Positions 5,038-7,690 of a stretch of DNA of 7,690 nt are shown here, in pieces. Under the pieces are notes generated by a model. It did no database searches. It saw only the letters and a list, made by a program, of their open reading frames with translations, and was not told the DNA's origin. The DNA lies in NCBI GenBank assembly GCA_030626915.1, contig DAOUTC010000057.1:1-7690 (forward strand), given 5' to 3'. Position 1 is the first letter of the stretch; every line of letters starts with the position of its first letter. Source of the DNA: Dehalococcoidia bacterium. GTDB taxonomy: Bacteria > Chloroflexota > Dehalococcoidia > GIF9 > AB-539-J10. The position numbers were made by a program, and so were the translations under genes.

Positions 5038-6363
5038 CTACCTCCTTTCTAACTCTCTAGATTTTCTTGCCACCCATAATTTCAACTCCTCCACCTTGCT
5101 TATTATCACTTCCTCACCAGGTGATATTTTATCCCCTTCAGCTATTGCTGTCCACAGCTCACCTTCAGCTAGAACTGTGCCTGTAGGGGCAAGTGGTGTT
5201 TTTGCTATAGCTATTCTCCCTATCATTCCCTCAGCGCCAGTGGCCTTGTGCCGTCTCTGACCTCGAACAATAGCACCAATAACGAAGATAGCGAATACGC
5301 TAATGCCAGCTGTTACACCGGCTATAAGCCCACGATTTACCTCTACTCCCGGACTATGGCTGAATAAGATCAGTGAGCCCATAATAAGCGAGATTACACC
5401 TCCAGCAGTCAATAGACCGAAGCTAGTGGTGAAATACTCAGCGATAAAAAGTCCAATAGCAAGTAAAATAAGTGCTATACCGCCCCAGTAGGCATTCAAC
5501 ACTCCCAGAGAGTAAAAGGCTAGAAATAAGCTGATGCCACCAGCTACTCCAGGGAAAACCATCCCAGGATTGGAAATTTCTGTAATCAACCCTATGGTAG
5601 CCAGGGTAAACAGGATATAAGCCACATTTGGGTCACTGATGGCTTGCAAGAACTTCTCAATACCATTCATTTCATTCCTGGCTATTCCATATCCTGTAGT
5701 GTTGATAGTAACTTCCTCGCCATTGGCTAGAACAACTTTCCTGCCATTGATTTGAGAAATAAGGCTTTCTAAACTGTCAGCCCGCAGGTCGATAAGATTG
5801 CACTCCAATGCCTCGGTGTCAGTAAAGGATTTGCTTTCTGTTACTGCCAGCCTTGCTTCTTCCATATTGCGACCACGCTTCTCAGCAATAGTCTCCATCC
5901 ACTTGGCTGAAAACTCAACTATCTTTTTCATTTGGTCTTCCGGTATTTCCTGCCCTCCACCAGCTACAGGATGAGCAGCGCCAATAGTAGAGCCTGGCGT
6001 CATAGCGGCTATATGGGCGGATAAAGTAATGAAAGTTCCTGCTGAAGCAGCCCAAGCATTTACAGGGGAAACATAAACTACAACGGGCACCTTAGCATTC
6101 ATAATTCTACTGACTATCCTATCTGTTGAATCGAGAAGCCCCCCGGGTGTATTTAGCTCAATAATGCAGACAGTGGCATTTTCATCTTCAGCCTGGCTGA
6201 CGCCCCGGTCTACGTAATCAGCCACCACTGGCACAATAGTGCCTTCCACATGAAGGATTTCAATCCTTGGACTAGAAGCGCTAATTACGCTGCTTCCTAA
6301 TCCCCAAATTAGTGGGATCATAAACAAAACAAGAAAGAACATCTTAAGCCAAGTTTTGCGCAT
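5038..6363 (-). CDS. nfeD: Full-length NfeD: membrane-bound ClpP-class serine protease
   Basis: A 441-residue membrane protease of the NfeD1b type. An N-terminal signal or anchor (about 7-30) leads to a ClpP-class domain outside the membrane: RIEILHVEGTIVP (33-45), IELNTPGGLLDST (68-80), then NAWAASAGTFITLSA (102-116), where S107 matches the nucleophile. TPGSTIGAAHPV (122-133) follows, and K147 aligns with the general-base lysine of the Pyrococcus enzyme, giving a Ser-Lys dyad. About four to five membrane segments follow (roughly 245-368), with the typical NPGMVFPGVAGGISL between the first two. A cytoplasmic NfeD OB-fold domain (about 375-432) ends the protein. Characterised relatives cleave the hydrophobic C-terminus of the partner stomatin, which is encoded two genes downstream. 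The start ATG at 6363 has AAGGA a few bases upstream and a promoter above it. It ends with TAG, followed at once by the next gene's start region. Confidence 0.93.
   Translation of the reverse strand: MRKTWLKMFFLVLFMIPLIWGLGSSVISASSPRIEILHVEGTIVPVVADYVDRGVSQAEDENATVCIIELNTPGGLLDSTDRIVSRIMNAKVPVVVYVSPVNAWAASAGTFITLSAHIAAMTPGSTIGAAHPVAGGGQEIPEDQMKKIVEFSAKWMETIAEKRGRNMEEARLAVTESKSFTDTEALECNLIDLRADSLESLISQINGRKVVLANGEEVTINTTGYGIARNEMNGIEKFLQAISDPNVAYILFTLATIGLITEISNPGMVFPGVAGGISLFLAFYSLGVLNAYWGGIALILLAIGLFIAEYFTTSFGLLTAGGVISLIMGSLILFSHSPGVEVNRGLIAGVTAGISVFAIFVIGAIVRGQRRHKATGAEGMIGRIAIAKTPLAPTGTVLAEGELWTAIAEGDKISPGEEVIISKVEELKLWVARKSRELERR
5041..5048 (-). promoter_or_regulatory. Ribosome binding site for the short NfeD-like gene
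   Basis: The minus strand reads AAAGGAGG, the strongest Shine-Dalgarno in the window, inside the last codons of full-length nfeD. The ATG at 5027 is about 13 bases downstream. It marks the TAG at 5040-5038 as a true gene end and fixes the next start. Confidence 0.75.
5047..5286 (-). repeat. Direct repeat copy 1 (C-terminal OB-fold segment of nfeD)
   Basis: Partner of 4716-4955. It covers the last transmembrane helix end, the basic linker GQRRHK and the OB-fold of full-length NfeD. The longest shared peptide is GTVLAEGELWTAIAEG. Confidence 0.8.
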
Positions 6364-6383
6364 CTATCCTTAACCTCAAATTA

Positions 6384-6412
6384 ATTATAAACTAATCAAG
6401 TGAAAGCAACAA
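6384..6412 (-). promoter_or_regulatory. Sigma70-type promoter of the nfeD-slipin operon
   Basis: On the minus strand, TTGTTG (6412-6407) and TATAAT (6389-6384) are separated by 17 bases. Transcription would start near 6377, giving a leader of about 14 bases that carries an AAGGA just before the nfeD ATG at 6363. All four minus-strand genes down to 3313 are tightly packed and probably share this promoter. Confidence 0.65.
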
Positions 6413-6426
6413 ATTTAGAGCTCTTA

Positions 6427-6550
6427 TTCTGCTACCCTGAGCGATAACAAGGTAAAGAGGAAGGAGAAGGTCCTCGTGTAAAATAGTTCCAAAGATTGCT
6501 TCGTTGCTACCGCTTCTCGCAATGACAAAAGGGAGAGGACTCAGAATCGC
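6427..6550. repeat. Degenerate dispersed intergenic repeat-like segment
   Basis: Part of the 266-base gap between nfeD and hisZ. It holds CTACCCTGAGCG (6432-6443) and GATTGCTTCGTTGCTACCGC (6494-6513), the latter closed by TCTCGCAATGAC. These resemble pieces of a non-coding palindromic repeat seen between genes in many environmental bacterial genomes; the resemblance is from memory. Inverted pairs are ATTGC (6495-6499) with GCAAT (6519-6523), and GTCCTC (6470-6475) with GAGGAC (6535-6540). No ORF or target-site duplication is evident. It lies between the two divergent promoters and looks decayed. Confidence 0.45.
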
Positions 6551-6575
6551 AGGTGGATTGTTAAACAAGCTCTAA

Positions 6576-6604
6576 TTGAAGGGAGACGTAGCTTGGTGTA
6601 GAAT
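6576..6604 (+). promoter_or_regulatory. Sigma70-type promoter of hisZ
   Basis: TTGAAG (6576-6581) and TAGAAT (6599-6604) with a 17-base spacer. Transcription would begin near 6611, leaving a leader of about 19 bases with only a weak GTGAG ahead of the ATG at 6630. No attenuator, leader peptide or T-box was found in this short leader. Confidence 0.6.
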
Positions 6605-6629
6605 AAAGCATCTTATTGTGAGTTAAAAA

Positions 6630-7690
6630 ATGCAAAATCAAAGATGCAAAGGAATGCAAGATTTGCTTTCCAAGGATATGTTGCGTTTTCGCCATATTGA
6701 GGATGTCTTTCGAGCCTGTTGTCTTGGGTGGAATTATCAAGAGGTAAGGACGCCAACATTAGAATATCTCCACTTGTTTACTGCCACGGGAACGCTTACT
6801 CCGAGCAAGCTAGGCAAGGTATATTCCTTTCTTGATTGGGATGGTTGGAGTGGTGAGCGAGTCGTCTTGAGACCAGACGGTACTATCCCTGTAGCCAGAC
6901 TCTACATCGATAATCTAAGCGGGCAGGAATTGACCAGGCTTTTCTATGTGACTAATATCTTTGCCTTTGAAGAAACAGGCCGGGAGAGCAGGGAGAGGTG
7001 GCAGTGCGGCGCTGAGTTTTTAGGCGGTACTAAATAGGCAGCGGATGTCGAGACAATTTCATTGGCTAAAGAGGTTGTACATAAACTTGGCTTAGCTAAC
7101 ATTAGATTACAATTATCTCATGCTGGCTTGGTGAAGGCAGTGATTAAGGAACTTAAGCTTGGCCCGGGCGAAGAGGCTAAAGTAACAAGCCGTGTTTTAG
7201 ATGGAGATTGGCAAGCATTAATGGAGGCAAAATCAACTAGACCTGAACTGGATAGACTTCTATCTTTGCTTCTAAGCCTGAAGGGGAAATCCAGTGGCTT
7301 CTTGCAGAATACAAAAGCTTTGTGCCAGCAAGCTTCATCGGATTTCAAGGCTAGTATGGAGGATTTCATAAACATCACCACATTGCTAGACAGCCTGAAC
7401 TGTAATTATGAAATTGATATCACGGCAATACGCGGTTTCGAGTACTACACCGGAATTTGCTTCCAGTTATTAGCTGATAGGGAGAAAATAGGTGGGGGAG
7501 GAAGGTATGATGACCTTATTCCCTTTATGAGCGGGAAAAACATTCCTGCTTGCGGCTTTGCCCTTTATATTGACCCGATAATGAAATTGCTTTCATTAGG
7601 AAGTAAAGAGGGCACCGAATCCAGAATTTTAATTAAGGGTGAGGAGTCAACTCTGGAGATAGTGAGAACATGCTTCACTCTAGCTCAATC
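6630..7690 (+). CDS. hisZ: HisZ-like ATP phosphoribosyltransferase regulatory subunit, interrupted by an in-frame TAG; runs off the right edge
   Basis: A paralogue of histidyl-tRNA synthetase that, as HisZ, activates the short form of HisG in histidine synthesis. The first part (135 codons) has the class II start CKGMQDLL (6-13), WNYQEVRTPTLEY, and VVLRPDGTIPVARLY; the aspartate in LRPD is HisZ-like, where HisRS has LRPE. It then reaches TAG at 7035 (codon 136), in the stretch GAEFLGGTK-stop-AADVETISLA. The same frame continues open for 217 codons to the edge. It encodes ITAIRGFEYYTGICF (about 7423-7467), GGGGRYDDLI and CGFALYIDPIM, the expected second half of the catalytic domain, with no frameshift. 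The ORF 6630-7037 alone would lack the core fold and is not a complete protein. Either UAG is read through, perhaps as pyrrolysine, or this is a nonsense mutation or error. The start at 6630 is preferred over 6654, which would cut into the conserved start. A true HisRS is less likely because the FRxE-type motif is altered (IFAFEETG). Confidence 0.82.
7035..7037 (+). other. In-frame TAG codon within hisZ
   Basis: The codon falls in a loop where relatives have a variable residue, often proline or serine, in ...GxxxPEADAE..., so almost any amino acid might be tolerated. The sequence on both sides is conserved in type and in the same frame. Only one base change would be needed from a sense codon such as CAG, AAG, GAG, TCG or TTG. 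Confidence 0.9.

Noticed and set aside
4726..5260. Two plus-strand open frames (near 4726 and 5033) that resemble each other
   Set aside because: They are antisense to the two NfeD OB-fold copies; their likeness only reflects the duplication of the real minus-strand genes.
6630..7037. A complete 135-residue protein
   Set aside because: It ends in the middle of a HisZ/HisRS catalytic domain whose remainder continues in the same frame after the TAG.
7118..7381. Minus-strand open frame within hisZ
   Set aside because: It has no domain or ribosome binding site and lies opposite the conserved continuation of hisZ.
6630..7690. Histidyl-tRNA synthetase (hisS) instead of hisZ
   Set aside because: LRPD instead of LRPE, an altered FRxE-type motif and CGFALYIDPIM in place of the HisRS GFAIGLER-type segment favour HisZ. 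The C-terminal end is outside the window, so this is not fully excluded.

Overview
The window (roughly 42-45% GC by eye, not computed) looks like chromosomal DNA from a bacterium, most likely an uncultured Chloroflexi (Dehalococcoidia-like) lineage. Bacterial signals are sigma70-type promoters (TATAAT with TTGTTG or TTGAAG at 17-bp spacing), AGGAG-type ribosome binding sites, a RimI-type acetyltransferase and a HisZ-type protein. The Chloroflexi placement is inferred: the window opens with the adjacent pair SepRS (3' end only) and SepCysS. That pair carries out tRNA-dependent cysteine synthesis, is best known from methanogenic archaea, and has been reported in bacteria only for a few groups including Chloroflexi.

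Layout. 1-1545 (+): 3' end of sepS overlapping pscS, the two enzymes that make Cys-tRNA(Cys) through phosphoseryl-tRNA. 1625-2284 (-): a RimI-like N-acetyltransferase. 2356-3294 (+): pyrD, class 1B dihydroorotate dehydrogenase, divergent from rimI, with closely spaced extended -10 promoters that may give leaderless messages. 3313-6363 (-): a four-gene operon read right to left: full-length NfeD membrane protease, a short protein that duplicates the NfeD C-terminal OB-fold domain, a slipin/stomatin, and an iron-sulfur flavoprotein-like gene. 6364-6629: intergenic stretch holding two divergent promoters and a degenerate dispersed-repeat-like segment. 6630-right edge (+): a hisZ-like gene (ATP phosphoribosyltransferase regulatory subunit, a HisRS paralogue).

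The most notable point not visible from simple ORF lists is in hisZ. The short ORF 6630-7037 ends at a TAG, but the same frame stays open for 217 more codons to the window edge and encodes the rest of the HisZ/HisRS-like catalytic domain (RGFEYYTG and GGGGRYDDL motifs). The gene is therefore interrupted by one in-frame amber codon, with no frameshift. In a genome with the SepRS/SepCysS route, a lineage where pyrrolysine use has also been discussed, UAG readthrough is a real alternative to a nonsense mutation or sequencing error. The sequence alone cannot decide.

No tRNA, rRNA, CRISPR array, insertion sequence or phage gene was recognised.
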